Source of the DNA: Chakrabartyella piscis
Lineage (GTDB): Bacteria > Bacillota > Clostridia > Lachnospirales > Anaerotignaceae
Reading direction: 5' to 3'
Assembly (NCBI GenBank): GCA_030067835.1
Contig: CP092441.1
Location: 3,339,102-3,403,101 of the forward strand
DNA: 64,000 nucleotides
A program made the position numbers and the translations under genes. Of this stretch, positions 43,661 to 54,256 are shown one piece after another. Below the pieces are notes generated by a model that worked only from the letters and a program-made list of their open reading frames with translations, ran no database searches and was not told the DNA's origin. The first letter of the stretch is position 1, and each line of letters starts with the position of its first letter.

Positions 43661-44296
43661 AAATATTCTCCTAAAGGCAAAGTCAAGGTCAAGTGCAAGA
43701 CCGTGGGACTCTGTCCCACCCCCAGCAAGCGTGCGACGCTTGACCCGATAGGCGAAAACTACGTTTCCGCTGGTGGGATTGATGATGATTGTAATGAATT
43801 TATGGTTTTGGTTGTTGATTACGGTCGATTCGTGAATCGCACCTACCAGTGACGATAATTTTACGTTTCATCGTAGGGGATGGCGTCCTCGACATCCCGT
43901 TTGGGTTTTTCGCAATGCATATTGGTGTTTTGTAGCATTGCGGTCGATTCGTAAATCACCCCTACCAGTGACAATAATTTTACGTTTCATCGTAGGGGAT
44001 GGGTTTCCCATCCTGTTTTGTTTTCGATTTACGGACACCCGCAAGGGGTATCCCTACGAGTACCAAAATTTATATTTTGCCAATTTGTTGCATTGCATTT
44101 TGTAGGGGATAGCTGTGCTGTCCCGTTTGGTGATTTACCCAGTGCATATTGGTGTTTTGGGGTATTGCGGTCGATTCGTGAATTGCCCCTACAGTACCAA
44201 ATATTCCCTATTTCTCTGCAAAAATGTAATTTTTGCTTAATGGGTCAAGGGATAAGTCCCTTGCAGGGTTTGGGACAGCGTCCCAAGGTCTTTCTC
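43661..44296. repeat. Repeat-dense gap between mnmG and rsmG
   Basis: An I-type element (43674-43770, with the GCGAAAACTACGTTTCCGC end) abuts the rsmG ribosome site. At least seven REP hairpins follow: about 43818-43847, 43875-43902, 43938-43968, 43992-44017, 44030-44060, 44100-44128 and 44168-44195. A pair of near-identical 55-bp blocks (CCAGTGA...AATTTTACGTTTCATCG) starts at 43845 and 43968. A final I-type element (44235-44300) supplies the end of mnmG. Confidence 0.8.
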
Positions 44297-46186
44297 TTAT
44301 TCTTTTGATCTTGTTCTTTTTCTTTGTTCTAAGTAAATGAGCAGCACAGATATATCCGCTGGTGATACCCCTGTGATTCTGGAAGCATGACCAAGGGATT
44401 CTGGTCGAATCAAATCCAATTTTTGGCGTGCTTCGATACGCAAGCCTTGGATATCTGCATATACAATATCTGTTGGTAGGAGTTTATTCTCCAATTTCTT
44501 GAACTGATCCACTTGGCTCATTTGTTGGGCAATATACCCTTCATATTTGATTTGGATATTCACTTGTTCTTGAATTTCCAAAGTGAGTACTGGTCTATTT
44601 TCATCAAGAGGTGCCAATTTTTCATAGGTGAGCTCTGGGCGTTTCACAAGATCTGCCAATTTCACACCAGACTTAATGAGTGCACTATTGTTTTGTTCCA
44701 ACAATTCCAAAACATATTCTTTTGGTGCTATGGTAAGTGTTTTCACCCTTGCAATTTCTGCTGCAACTGCCGCTTCTTTGTCACGCAATTTTTGCATACG
44801 TTCTTCATCGATAAGTCCCACTTCATAACCAATGGGTGTCAATCTTTGGTCTGCATTATCCTGACGCAACAACAATCTAAATTCCGCTCTACTGGTCATC
44901 ATACGATATGGTTCTTTGGTACCTTTGCTGATGATATCATCCACCAAAACACCGATATATCCATCAGAACGTCTCAAAATCAAAGGATCTTTTTCTTGGA
45001 TATAACGCACAGCATTGATACCACCCAACAAACCTTGGGCTGCTGCTTCTTCGTAACCTGAACTACCATTGAACTGACCTGCACTGAACAAACCACCAAA
45101 TTCCTTGAACTCCAAGGACAACTTCAATTGTGTGGCATCGATACAATCGTATTCAATTGCATAGGCAAAACGAGTGATTTCGCAGTTTTCCAAGCCTGGT
45201 ACAGTACGATACATTTCGATTTGCACATCTTCTGGCAATGATGAGGACATACCTTGGATGTACATTTCTTCGGTGTCCCAACCTTCTGGTTCTACAAACA
45301 ATTGATGGCGAATTTTATCTGCAAAACGCACCACTTTATCCTCAATAGAAGGACAATATCTAGGGCCTGTACCTTCAATGACACCACCGTATAATGGGGA
45401 TCTATGCAAGTTGGCACGAATCACATCATGTGTACGTTCGTTGGTATAGGTCAGGTAGCAAAGACCTTGTTCCTTTTCGATATCTTCTGGTGTATTGGTG
45501 AAAGAGAAAGGTACAATTTTCTCATCACCATATTGTTTCTCCATTTTATCCAAATCCAAGGAACCTCGAAGCATTCTGGCTGGTGTTCCTGTTTTGAAAC
45601 GATACAAGCGAATGCCCATATCCAATAGGTTTTGACTGAGTTTGGTTGCTGGCATCAAATTATTGGGTCCACATTCTGTGATGGATTCCCCATGCAAACA
45701 ACGAGCTTTCATATAAGTACCCATACAAAGAACAACGGCTTTGCAACGGAATAGGGCACCGCCATCTGCCACAACACCTGCAACTTTTCCGTTCTCCATC
45801 AAAATTTCAACGATTTCACCTTGACGGATACGCAAATGTTTTGTTTTCTCGAGGGTATGTTTCATTTCAATTTGATATGCCATTTTATCGGCTTGTGCAC
45901 GCAAAGAATAGACTGCTGGACCTTTGCCTGTGTTGAGCATTTTGGTTTGGATATATGTTTTATCGATGGTTTTGCCCATTTCACCACCCAGTGCATCCAC
46001 TTCACGCACCAAATGACCTTTGGAACTACCACCAATGGATGGATTACAAGGCATCATGGCGATACTGTCTAGGCTGATGGCAAACATCATAGTTTCCATG
46101 CCCATTCTGGCTGCTGCCAAAGCGGCTTCACAACCTGCGTGACCACCACCAATGACTGCTACATCTATGGTTCCTGCTTCGTACAT
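44297..46186 (-). CDS. mnmG: tRNA uridine-5-carboxymethylaminomethyl modification enzyme MnmG
   Basis: The 629-residue length is standard. FAD-binding [17 protein letters not shown] (about 13-29), [19 protein letters not shown], and [17 protein letters not shown] are conserved. With MnmE it makes the cmnm5U34 wobble modification. AAAGGAGG precedes the ATG. The final residues (RTRSKE) are encoded where the gene runs into an I-type element, so its C terminus may have been altered by repeat insertion. A MATE pump gene separates it from mnmE. Confidence 0.97.
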   Translation of the reverse strand: MYEAGTIDVAVIGGGHAGCEAALAAARMGMETMMFAISLDSIAMMPCNPSIGGSSKGHLVREVDALGGEMGKTIDKTYIQTKMLNTGKGPAVYSLRAQADKMAYQIEMKHTLEKTKHLRIRQGEIVEILMENGKVAGVVADGGALFRCKAVVLCMGTYMKARCLHGESITECGPNNLMPATKLSQNLLDMGIRLYRFKTGTPARMLRGSLDLDKMEKQYGDEKIVPFSFTNTPEDIEKEQGLCYLTYTNERTHDVIRANLHRSPLYGGVIEGTGPRYCPSIEDKVVRFADKIRHQLFVEPEGWDTEEMYIQGMSSSLPEDVQIEMYRTVPGLENCEITRFAYAIEYDCIDATQLKLSLEFKEFGGLFSAGQFNGSSGYEEAAAQGLLGGINAVRYIQEKDPLILRRSDGYIGVLVDDIISKGTKEPYRMMTSRAEFRLLLRQDNADQRLTPIGYEVGLIDEERMQKLRDKEAAVAAEIARVKTLTIAPKEYVLELLEQNNSALIKSGVKLADLVKRPELTYEKLAPLDENRPVLTLEIQEQVNIQIKYEGYIAQQMSQVDQFKKLENKLLPTDIVYADIQGLRIEARQKLDLIRPESLGHASRITGVSPADISVLLIYLEQRKRTRSKE

Positions 46187-46445
46187 AAGTGCCTCCTTTC
46201 TATGTGTCTGCGGGATGGGTAACCCACCCCCTACGGTTATTTGTAATTATATTTTTATCGTTTGACGGGTGGATATGGAATCCACCCCTACAAGACGTGT
46301 TGTCATTTTCTGTAAGCTGTCATTCCGAATGCAATGAGGAATCTTAGGTTTTACTTTACGGTCGATTCGTGAATCGCCCCTACAGTACACGGTATCATCC
46401 ACGTATTGTCATTCCGAGCAATGCGAGGAATCTTGGTTTTCATTC
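46187..46445. repeat. REP hairpins and CATTCCGA-type repeats
   Basis: REP hairpins lie at about 46212-46235, 46265-46293 and 46358-46384. Two CATTCCGAATGCAATGAGG hairpins lie at 46319-46348 and 46407-46435. Confidence 0.65.
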
Positions 46446-47816
46446 CTAATTCCTAACTCCTAATTCCAAATTCTGCAACGCTTCTTTAAATTGTTTTCTA
46501 AACATGGTTGCAGTTGCAATCACTGCCAACAAGTCTGCCACTGGTTCTGCCAAGAATACTGCTTGCATTTGGTTTTCCAAGAACATTGGCAAAATATAAA
46601 TCAAAGGCACCAGCAAAATGACTTTTCTGAGAATTGCCAAAAACAGTGAAGTTTTTGCATTGCCGATGGCGATAAAGGTTTGTTGACAAGACAATTGCAC
46701 ACCAAACACAAGACACATGAGCATATACCTGCGTACTGCCCAAATGGCGAACTCTACCAATTCCGCATCACTGGAGAACAGAGATACCAATACTTGTGGT
46801 GCCAACATCAACAAAAGCCAAGCACTGACAGAAAAAGTGACAGCACATTTCAGCAACAATTGAAAGGTTTCTTTGACACGTTCTGGGTTTTTGGCACCAA
46901 AGTTATACCCTGTGATGGGTTGCGCACCTTGGCTCAAACCGATCAATGGTAACATAACGAACTGCATCAAACTGGTACAAATGGTCATAGAACCCACTGC
47001 AATATCGCCACCATATTTCAACAAAGATGAGTTGAAGGCAATATTGATCATACTTTCTGTCAATTGCATAACAAATGGTGACAGTCCCAAAAGCAAGCAA
47101 GGTGCGAACACTGCCACTTCTAGTTTCATAAATTTACGTTCCAAACGCAAAGTGGTGCGTTTTCCAGTCAAGAACAGCAACACCCAAATAGCACCAATGC
47201 TTTGTGATAGTATAGTAGCCAGTGCTGCGCCAGAAACACCCATACCCAAAACAAAGATAAAGATTGGGTCTAGGATGATATTGGTGATGGCACCGATCAA
47301 TATGGTTTGCATACTGATTTTGGCAAAGCCTTGGGCTGTGATAAATGGATTCAGACCCAATACAAACTGGACGAAAATGGTACCCAAAGCATAGATACGC
47401 ATATATTCCATTGCATAGCCGATGGTGTTTTCACTTGCACCAAAGGAAAGCAACAATTTTTCTGCGAACAGTGTAAAGAATATGGTCAGTGTAATGGAGA
47501 TACAGACCAGTAAAAAAGCGGAGTTGCCCAATACCTTCTTGGCATCCTCAACCTTATCTTGACCCAATAAAATGGAAGCACGAGGTGCGCCACCCATACC
47601 GATCAATGAGCTAAAAGCGGATATCACCATAATAATAGGCATGCAAACGCCAACACCGGTCAAGGACAATGCGCCTACGTCTGGGATATGACCGATATAC
47701 ATACGATCCACCACATTATACAGGACATTGACCACCTGTGCCACAATAGCTGGTACTGCCAGTTGGAATAATAGTTTTTTGACGGGTTGTGTACCCAGTT
47801 TGTTTTCTGCGCTCAT
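46446..47816 (-). CDS. MATE family efflux transporter
   Basis: A 456-residue membrane protein with twelve predicted helices in two halves. The first half opens KLLFQLAVPAIVAQVVNVLYNVVDRMYIGHI, typical of NorM/DinF-type drug or metabolite/Na+ or H+ antiporters; PIIMVISAFSSLIGMGGAPRASI and GLSQGAQPITGYNFG are MATE signatures. The substrate is unknown. TAGGAGA precedes the ATG. Its place between mnmE and mnmG is unusual, since those genes are normally adjacent, so it is probably an insertion. Confidence 0.94.
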   Translation of the reverse strand: MSAENKLGTQPVKKLLFQLAVPAIVAQVVNVLYNVVDRMYIGHIPDVGALSLTGVGVCMPIIMVISAFSSLIGMGGAPRASILLGQDKVEDAKKVLGNSAFLLVCISITLTIFFTLFAEKLLLSFGASENTIGYAMEYMRIYALGTIFVQFVLGLNPFITAQGFAKISMQTILIGAITNIILDPIFIFVLGMGVSGAALATILSQSIGAIWVLLFLTGKRTTLRLERKFMKLEVAVFAPCLLLGLSPFVMQLTESMINIAFNSSLLKYGGDIAVGSMTICTSLMQFVMLPLIGLSQGAQPITGYNFGAKNPERVKETFQLLLKCAVTFSVSAWLLLMLAPQVLVSLFSSDAELVEFAIWAVRRYMLMCLVFGVQLSCQQTFIAIGNAKTSLFLAILRKVILLVPLIYILPMFLENQMQAVFLAEPVADLLAVIATATMFRKQFKEALQNLELGVRN

Positions 47817-48377
47817 GATATTCTCCTAAAGATCAAGGTCAAAAGATTTAGGTCAAGTACAAGACCGTGGACTCTGTCCACACCTGCAAGGGACCAGTCC
47901 CTTGACCCATTATAAAACCACAATAACAATATGGCTGGTGTTGGTCGAATACTCGACCTTTGGTTTTGATTATAATTTTACTACATATTTATGGTTTGTG
48001 GCAATTGATTACGGGATGGGAAACCCACCCCCTACAAGCATCACCTGATTTTGGTTTTTGAACCAGTAATCAAAAGGTGAGTGGCTTGTCACTCACGGTC
48101 TAATAGTTGGTCAATAAACCTCTATATTTCTTACTTTCGGGGTGATTCTTGAGAGGGTCGGGTTAGACCCTCTTAAGCCGGGCTCCGCGCTTTCGGAAGT
48201 AGCGGTGGATTTTGTTACTTTTCTCCAGTGAAAAGTAAGGTCTTAGGTTTTAATTCATTATGGCAAGAGTAAAACCTCTTAGTGTGACACATCACACCCT
48301 TGCCCTACAACTACTATATATTTAGATTGCAGCACTCTAAGTCCTTCACCATTCACCCTTAGTTTTTAGTCTTAATC
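47817..48377. repeat. Gap with I, REP and J elements
   Basis: An I-type element (47827-47915) abuts the MATE ribosome site. GGTCGAATACTCGACC-type hairpins lie near 47945-47962, and REP hairpins at about 48014-48040 and 48280-48308. A J element lies at about 48055-48245 in the orientation opposite to 37060-37250. An H-type repeat precedes the mnmE stop. No gene is seen. Confidence 0.72.
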
Positions 48378-49766
48378 CTACTTTCCTAAGCAGAATTTCG
48401 TAAAGATTCGATCTATAATTTCCTCATCCACAACATCACCTGTAATTTCACCCAAATAGCGATTTGCATCCTGCAAGTCCATGGAAACAAAGTCTTCTGG
48501 CATATGATTTTCGATGGTCACAAGACAACGAGCCATTGCTTCTTTGCTTTGGAACAATGCGTTTTTGTGACGAGTGTTGCCCAAAATACCGTCTTCGGCT
48601 TTGATATTTTCACCACTGAAGAACAGGTTTTTGATTTGCTCCACCAATTCATCAAAACCGAGGTTTTCCTTCACAGAAATGGTGATGATTTGGTCTTTTG
48701 GCATATAGTGTGCCAAATCTTCCAAGGATAATACTTGTTTCAGGTCTACTTTATTCAAAAGCACCAAGGATTTTTTATCACTGATAAATTCCAAGATTTC
48801 AATGTCTTCTGCCTCCAAAGGACGTGATGCGTCTAACATCATCAGCACCAAGTCCGCTTTTTGTGCATAGGCTTTGGATTTTTCTACGCCAATTTTTTCT
48901 ACCACATCACCAGTTTCACGGATACCAGCAGTATCCACCAATTTCATAGGGATACCATCCAAATGGAAGTATTCTTCAACGGTATCACGGGTAGTGCCTG
49001 CCACATCTGTTACAATGGCACGTTCTTCTTCCAGCATCCAGTTCAGCAAGGAAGATTTCCCAACATTGGGTTTCCCCACGATAACGGTTTCCAGACCTTC
49101 ACGGATGATTTTACCACGATCTGCTGTTTGCAACAGGCTTTCCATGCGATTGAAAACGTATTTTGCACCAGCTTCCAAGGTATGATAGTTTTCACCTTCT
49201 TCATCGTGTTCTGGATAGTCGATAAATGCTTCAATAGAAGCGATCATATCCAAGATTTGTTCACGCATGATACCCACTTCTTTGGTCAGTCTACCTTGCA
49301 TTTGTTGCAAAGCCGATTCACGTGACACATCTGTTTGAGAATGGATCAAATCAATAACGCCTTCTGCTTGGGTCAAGTCCATTCTACCGTTCAAAAAAGC
49401 ACGTTTGGTAAATTCACCTGCATCTGCAAGTCTAGCACCAGAGTGCAGTAATGTTTCCAATACACGTTTTGTAACCAACATACCACCATGGCAATTGATT
49501 TCCACAACGTCTTCTTTTGTGTATGTGTTAGGGGATTTCATAACAGAAACCAGAACTTCGTCTATGATTTCGCCTGAATGTTCGTCTATGATTTTGCCAT
49601 AGGACAATGTATGGCTTTCTTTGTCTAATAATGATTTTTTGCCAGAAAACAAGCGATCTGCCAAAGCAATTGCGCCATCACCGCTCATACGTACAATACC
49701 GATACCACCCATACCAAGGGGTGTTGAGATTGCGGCTATGATATCGTCTAACTGGTTTGCCAACAT
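48378..49766 (-). CDS. mnmE: tRNA modification GTPase MnmE
   Basis: A 462-residue GTPase. The N-terminal folate-binding domain begins DDIIAAISTPLGMGGIGIVR. The G domain has GKPNVGKSSLLN, GTTRDTVEEYF and NKVD. The C-terminal motif CLGK provides the catalytic cysteine. It forms a complex with MnmG. AGGAGG lies before the ATG. It is upstream of khpB/yidC in the conserved origin cluster. Confidence 0.98.
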   Translation of the reverse strand: MLANQLDDIIAAISTPLGMGGIGIVRMSGDGAIALADRLFSGKKSLLDKESHTLSYGKIIDEHSGEIIDEVLVSVMKSPNTYTKEDVVEINCHGGMLVTKRVLETLLHSGARLADAGEFTKRAFLNGRMDLTQAEGVIDLIHSQTDVSRESALQQMQGRLTKEVGIMREQILDMIASIEAFIDYPEHDEEGENYHTLEAGAKYVFNRMESLLQTADRGKIIREGLETVIVGKPNVGKSSLLNWMLEEERAIVTDVAGTTRDTVEEYFHLDGIPMKLVDTAGIRETGDVVEKIGVEKSKAYAQKADLVLMMLDASRPLEAEDIEILEFISDKKSLVLLNKVDLKQVLSLEDLAHYMPKDQIITISVKENLGFDELVEQIKNLFFSGENIKAEDGILGNTRHKNALFQSKEAMARCLVTIENHMPEDFVSMDLQDANRYLGEITGDVVDEEIIDRIFTKFCLGK

Positions 49767-50392
49767 AGGAAAACCTCCTTTCTAAAAGATAAGATCAAAA
49801 AATTAAGGTCAAGTACAAGACCTTGGGACTCTGTCCCAAACCCTGCAAGCGTGCGACGCTTGACCCGATTATAAAATCATAATAACAATATGGCTAGTGG
49901 TGGTCGAATACTCGACCTTTGGTTAAGATTATGATTATACTGTGTATCATTATGATAGCGGTTGATCCGTGAATCAACCCTACAATTGCTTATTTATTGT
50001 TTATGGCGATTCATTACTACAATATACATCATAAATCAATAGTCCATACATCCGTAGGGAACGATGCCCTCATCGTTCTGTTATGCCAACTGCAAAGATT
50101 CCTCGATGTCTCGGAATGACAGCATTATGTGAATTTGTGGCTGTTCATTACGGGCGCACACATAGGTACGCCCCTACAATATCATCATATTTTAGATTGC
50201 AACATTCCAAACTCTTCATTCTTCACTGCTCTTTTGTCATTCAGAGGAGTATAACGACGAAGAATCTTTGATTTTGCGGTTGATTCGTGAATCAACCCTA
50301 CAATTGCATGATCGTTTGGGTTACAACATTCCAAACCATTCACTATTTATTCTTCATTATTCACTGGTGAACTTGTTCGCCCAAACATGCAG
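49767..50392. repeat. Repeat-filled gap between khpB and mnmE
   Basis: An I-type element (49787-49870) abuts the mnmE ribosome site. It is followed by GGTCGAATACTCGACC, REP hairpins at about 49958-49984, 50053-50080, 50148-50176 and 50277-50303, a CCTCGATGTCTCGG hairpin repeat near 50090-50125 and a CATTCAGAGG repeat at 50237-50268. No gene is seen. Confidence 0.7.
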
Positions 50393-50417
50393 AAAACCCG
50401 TTCCAAGAAACGGGTTT
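50393..50417 (-). terminator. Intrinsic terminator after khpB
   Basis: Minus strand AAACCCGTTtcttggAACGGGTTTT, just after the khpB stop; it ends the rpmH-khpB transcript. Confidence 0.85.
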
Positions 50418-50426
50418 GGGTGTGCA

Positions 50427-51044
50427 TTATTTCAATGTAATGACTACATTTCTGTAAGGTTCTTCACCTTCACTGAAAGTTTTTGTGAAACGGTCATTTT
50501 GCAAAGCAGAGTGAATGATACGTCTTTCATATGGATTCATTGGTTCCAAAACCACATTTTTCTTGGTGTGTTTTACTTTTTTCGCCAAGTTATGTGCCAA
50601 TGTTTCCAATGTTTCTTTACGTCTTTGACGATAGTTTTCTGTATCCAACATTACACTAATGTAGGAAGAACTATTTTTGTTGACCACAAGGTTCACAAGG
50701 TATTGCAAAGAATCCAATGTTTGACCACGTTTGCCAATCAAAATACCCATATCATCACCAATCATATTGATATACAATTGACGATCACGCATTTCTGTTT
50801 CAATCTTCACCAAAAGACCCATAGAAAGGAACACTTCACGCAAGAAACTTTCTGCATCTCTTTGTGGATTGTTGTTTTTACGTACCAAAACGATTGCATC
50901 TTTGCCACCGAACATACCAAACAAACCTTTGGAACCTTCTTCAATGACAGTTACATCTACATCTTCACGGACTGCTTCCAATTCTACCAAAGCGGCTGCG
51001 ATTGCTTCCTCTACCGTTTTACCAGTTTTTCTAATTTCTTGCAT
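50427..51044 (-). CDS. khpB: RNA-binding protein KhpB (Jag/SpoIIIJ-associated)
   Basis: A 205-residue protein with three domains. The Jag_N domain has RKTGKTVEEAIAAALVEL and GSKGLFGMFGGKDA; the KH domain has GDDMGILIGKRGQTLDSLQ; the C-terminal R3H domain has PMNPYERRIIHSALQND. It binds RNA and influences cell-division proteins. The ATG at 51044 follows the yidC TAA by one base; GGGAGG lies nine bases upstream. It is co-transcribed with yidC. Confidence 0.95.
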   Translation of the reverse strand: MQEIRKTGKTVEEAIAAALVELEAVREDVDVTVIEEGSKGLFGMFGGKDAIVLVRKNNNPQRDAESFLREVFLSMGLLVKIETEMRDRQLYINMIGDDMGILIGKRGQTLDSLQYLVNLVVNKNSSSYISVMLDTENYRQRRKETLETLAHNLAKKVKHTKKNVVLEPMNPYERRIIHSALQNDRFTKTFSEGEEPYRNVVITLK

Positions 51045-51045
51045 G

Positions 51046-52092
51046 TTACGCAACCTCCCCTACCAATTTTTTAGCATAGTATTTTTTCAAGAATACTTGT
51101 TGCACAACGCCGATGATATTACCCATGGACCAATACAAGCCCAAACCTGCTGGCATGGAAATTGTGAAGAAGCCCATCATAAGTGGCATCATATATGTCA
51201 TTGTTTTTGTCATAGATGCTGCTGGGTTGTTTGGATCTTGGTTTGCACTGGACATAGACATTGTCAATTTGGATTGCAAGAATGTAGTACCAGCTGCAAA
51301 GATTGGAATGAGAATTCCAGGGAAACCGAGACCAGGTGCGCTGACCAAAGGAATGGTTAAGAAAGTTTCAATTGCTGCTTTTGTTTCCAAAAGTGGTGTG
51401 AAACCTGTTGCATAATCGCCAAGTTGTGGCAAAATGGTTGCCCATTCATCCAATTTTATGTAGTTGACCAACATAACCAAGTCATCTGTACGAGAAAGGT
51501 CAAAGCCAAGTTCTTTGATGATGGTTGCACTTTCATATTTGTCTACAAATTCTTGTGCAAATGGTGCGAATACTTCCATACGCAAGTCTACAGGCACTTG
51601 CAAAATCAAATTCGCAATTTCTGTGTAGTTTTGACCGATTGCATCTACATATACATATGCATTTTGGAAAATATAGAACAATGCATACAAAATTGGCAAT
51701 TGGATCAAAAGTGGCAAACAACCACCCATCATATTCACTCCATTTTTCTTTTGGAAATCTTGGAGTTCCACCATTTGTTTTTGTTGAGAAAGTTTATCTG
51801 TTTTGCCTTTGTATTTATTTTTGATTTTCTCCATCTCTGGTTGCAACATTTGCATCTTCATGGAAGATTTTTGTTGTTTCAAAGTCAAAGGAAAAAGAAT
51901 TGTCTTAATAATTAAGGTGAAAAGAATGATTGCAACGCCCAAAACGCCTACTTCCAAACTATTGTTGACACCTTCAAATAACATATTGTAAAAACTACCC
52001 ATCACGGAAGAAATTGGTCCAAGGATGTTCCCTGGCATTCTTACAGATGGCAATGTGGACAATGCCACGGATACTGTTTCGATTCCAAACAC
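51046..52092 (-). CDS. yidC: Membrane protein insertase YidC (SpoIIIJ)
   Basis: A 348-residue insertase with five membrane segments. LGVAIILFTLIIKTILFPLT and the hydrophilic helical pair (MKMQMLQPEMEKIKNKYKG) lead to GGCLPLLIQLPILYALFYIF. I place the start at GTG 52092, eight bases after AAAAGGAGG; the ATG at 52146 has no SD and no family sequence. A large extracytoplasmic loop (about 120-215) is longer than in Bacillus SpoIIIJ. The order rpmH-rnpA-yidD-yidC-khpB is conserved. Confidence 0.95.
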   Translation of the reverse strand: MFGIETVSVALSTLPSVRMPGNILGPISSVMGSFYNMLFEGVNNSLEVGVLGVAIILFTLIIKTILFPLTLKQQKSSMKMQMLQPEMEKIKNKYKGKTDKLSQQKQMVELQDFQKKNGVNMMGGCLPLLIQLPILYALFYIFQNAYVYVDAIGQNYTEIANLILQVPVDLRMEVFAPFAQEFVDKYESATIIKELGFDLSRTDDLVMLVNYIKLDEWATILPQLGDYATGFTPLLETKAAIETFLTIPLVSAPGLGFPGILIPIFAAGTTFLQSKLTMSMSSANQDPNNPAASMTKTMTYMMPLMMGFFTISMPAGLGLYWSMGNIIGVVQQVFLKKYYAKKLVGEVA

Positions 52093-52155
52093 AGTTTTTG
52101 CCTCCTTTTGATAATGGAATCTCCAAATAATTTGAAGAAATCCCATAAACGAATA

Positions 52156-52374
52156 TTAGTCTTTTTCTGGTACAGGGTCATAGCCGCCTTCATGGAAGGG
52201 ATGGCACTTCAAAATTCTTCTGACGGCAAGGTATCCACCTTTGATGACACCGTGTTTTGTAATTGCGATGTATGCATATTGTGAGCAAGTTGGCGTAAAT
52301 CGACAATGAGGACCTATCAGTGGCGAAATACCCACTTGGTAAAAACGAATACATTTCAAGAAAATATATTTCAT
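52156..52374 (-). CDS. yidD: Membrane protein insertion efficiency factor YidD
   Basis: A 72-residue protein with the family pattern [32 protein letters not shown] and [20 protein letters not shown]. The ATG at 52374 follows GGAGG; the longer frame (to 52497) contains no family sequence. YidD assists membrane insertion and is encoded between rnpA and yidC. Confidence 0.96.
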   Translation of the reverse strand: MKYIFLKCIRFYQVGISPLIGPHCRFTPTCSQYAYIAITKHGVIKGGYLAVRRILKCHPFHEGGYDPVPEKD

Positions 52375-52695
52375 TTTGATACCTCCTATCATATGCCAAA
52401 TACAAACATTTGCATACTGAAAAAAAATCAACTTGTCCTTTGTAACCAAATGGGTGTGCTTCTTAGATGTTCCCTTGGGTTCATCGCCCATATACAAAAT
52501 AAGATGATTTTTCGTTTCTTACATAATTCATCAATTTGAGAGAAATAAAAGATCCTTCATTTCATTCAGGATGACAAATAAAAAAAGCTGTCATTCAGAG
52601 GAACAACGTGACGAAGAATCTAAGCATTTGCCAGTTCATAACAGTTGATTCGTGAATCAACCCTACGATATAGCCTACTTTTGATTTTATCTAAA
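52375..52695. repeat. Gap between yidD and rnpA
   Basis: Two CATTCAGGATGACA/CATTCAGAGGAACAACGTGACG hairpin repeats lie at 52551-52622, and a REP hairpin (GTTGATTCGTGAATCAAC) at 52643-52672. The rest, next to yidD, has no recognisable feature. Confidence 0.55.
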
Positions 52696-53049
52696 TCACT
52701 GTTCCGTATTCTTTACTTCCAAAAATTGATGTTTTTTACAGAGGTGTTTCATAGATTGCACCATTTCATGATAGGTCATTTCACTACAAGGATTTCTTGC
52801 AATGAACACAATATCATAACCCAGACGCACTTCCTCCTCCATACTACGGTAGCTTTCTCGAATCAAACGAGTGATATGAGAACGCATTACGCTTTTTCCT
52901 ACTTTTTTGCTGACAGAAATACCAAGTCTATTGGTTTTCTTGCCATTTTTCAATACGTACATAACCAATTGACGATTTGCAATGGATTTTCCCCTACGAT
53001 ATACATAGCGAAATTGGAAATTTTTTTTCAATGATTCCGTATATTTCAT
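52696..53049 (-). CDS. rnpA: Ribonuclease P protein component
   Basis: A 117-residue basic protein with the RNase P fold: MKYTESLKKNFQFRYVYRRG, then RLGISVSKKVGKSVMRSHITR (RNR-like basic helix) and GYDIVFIARNPC. It helps the RNA subunit process pre-tRNA 5' ends. The ATG at 53049 follows GGGAG. It is directly downstream of rpmH. Confidence 0.95.
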   Translation of the reverse strand: MKYTESLKKNFQFRYVYRRGKSIANRQLVMYVLKNGKKTNRLGISVSKKVGKSVMRSHITRLIRESYRSMEEEVRLGYDIVFIARNPCSEMTYHEMVQSMKHLCKKHQFLEVKNTEQ

Positions 53050-53155
53050 ACAATACAACTCCCAAACAGATCCGTCAATTTTGACTCATACATATTGCCA
53101 TAATACGAACAAAAGGCCACATAAAAGCGGCCCATTATACTTTTTGGTATGAGGA

Positions 53156-53290
53156 TTATGCGGATAATACTTTTCTACCTTTTTTTCTTCTTGCAGCAAT
53201 AACTTTTCTGCCGCCAACAGTTCTCATTCTTTTTCTGAAACCGTGTTCTCTACTTCTTTGTCTTTTTTTAGGTTGGAATGTCATTTTCAT
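53156..53290 (-). CDS. rpmH: 50S ribosomal protein L34
   Basis: A 44-residue basic protein: [20 protein letters not shown], then [20 protein letters not shown] and VLSA, the full bL34 pattern. The start at 53290 aligns with the MKxTxQP family start; GGAGGTG lies about a dozen bases upstream. The longer frame that continues to 53569 is not coding. The promoter is at 53352-53380. Confidence 0.98.
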   Translation of the reverse strand: MKMTFQPKKRQRSREHGFRKRMRTVGGRKVIAARRKKGRKVLSA

Positions 53291-53351
53291 AGTGGTACGC
53301 ACCTCCTTTTTATTTGCAGTCTTACACTGCCCTTTTTCGAGCACTGCTACT

Positions 53352-53380
53352 ATTATAGTCAAAAAAAAATGACACGTCAA
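53352..53380 (-). promoter_or_regulatory. Promoter of the rpmH operon
   Basis: TTGACG (53380-53375), 17-base T-rich spacer, TATAAT (53357-53352), minus strand, about 60 bases before rpmH. Confidence 0.88.
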
Positions 53381-53913
53381 GAATAATTTTTTGATTTTTA
53401 CATAAAATCCACTGATTTTTTCCTTTTTTCTACCATTATATATGGTGGTATTTGCACAAAAATGCTTCAAACCACAATATTGGGACTTTTTGGGACTTTT
53501 TTTACTATATAATGTGGTTAGTGGAAATTTTAAAAAAATACGTAAAAATATCAAAAAAATAGAAACCAATCATTCAGAATGACAGAATAAGGGCATTGCA
53601 TTCTTTACAATATATTTATTCCTAATCAAAGATAAAAGGACCTTTATATCTTGTAGGGTGCGCATTGTATGCGTACCGAGAGTGGAATGCATACAATGCA
53701 TTCCCTAGATAATTAAAATACGTTTATGTATATTAGGTCTCATTCAGTTTAATTGGGATTATATTTACAGGGATACAGTGACGAAGAATCTGAAACATTT
53801 GGCTATTTATAACGGTTGATTCTTGAATCAACCCTACAATGCAACTTTATTTGGGTGTTCATCCAATCCAATATAATTGTATTTTCTATATTCCCAACTG
53901 TTTTTATTGCAGT
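53381..53913. repeat. Gap between rpmH promoter and oriC boxes
   Basis: AT-rich DNA with GGGACTTTTTGGGACTTTTT direct repeats (53480-53505). A REP pair (GGTGCGCATTGTATGCGTACC and GGAATGCATACAATGCATTCC) lies at about 53655-53710, and a REP at 53812-53840. No gene is seen. Confidence 0.55.
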
Positions 53914-54256
53914 TGTGGATAACTTTTGATATACTATACGTAATTATCTTTCCACGGAATTCACAATAAAAAGACAAATGTATTTGTAACTTATCCACAG
54001 CCTGTGGATAAAAATGTGTATAACTTTAAAAACTTGTGTATATTTTGATTTTTTACCATGGAATAACAGGATGTTTTCGTATATTTTACCAATTTGGCTA
54101 CATTTGCAGCATCGCCATATTGCTGTGTACAATGTGTAGCAATTTATCCACAACCTGTGTATCATATGGCAAAAGATGTTTTCTGCAACAGACTTGTACA
54201 CACGGTTTTTCCACATAATGTGGACAGTACCCCTGTTTTCCACAAAGTTATACACA
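53914..54256. other. oriC region, part upstream of dnaA
   Basis: Perfect DnaA boxes lie at 53914-53922 (reverse), 53991-53999, 54003-54011 (reverse) and 54144-54152. Near-matches include TTATACACA at 54248-54256 and several TGTGTATAA-like sites. The region separates minus-strand rpmH from plus-strand dnaA, the point where gene orientation switches. Together with boxes between dnaA and dnaN this is a Bacillus-like bipartite origin. Confidence 0.9.

Noticed and set aside
43818..44195. Possible CRISPR array in the repeat-dense mnmG-rsmG gap
   Set aside because: Repeat units vary in sequence and orientation and spacing is irregular. They are REP hairpins, and no cas genes are present.
53291..53569. 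Extended N terminus for rpmH
   Set aside because: The extra frame covers the promoter and has no L34 similarity; the [13 protein letters not shown] start is exact for the family.
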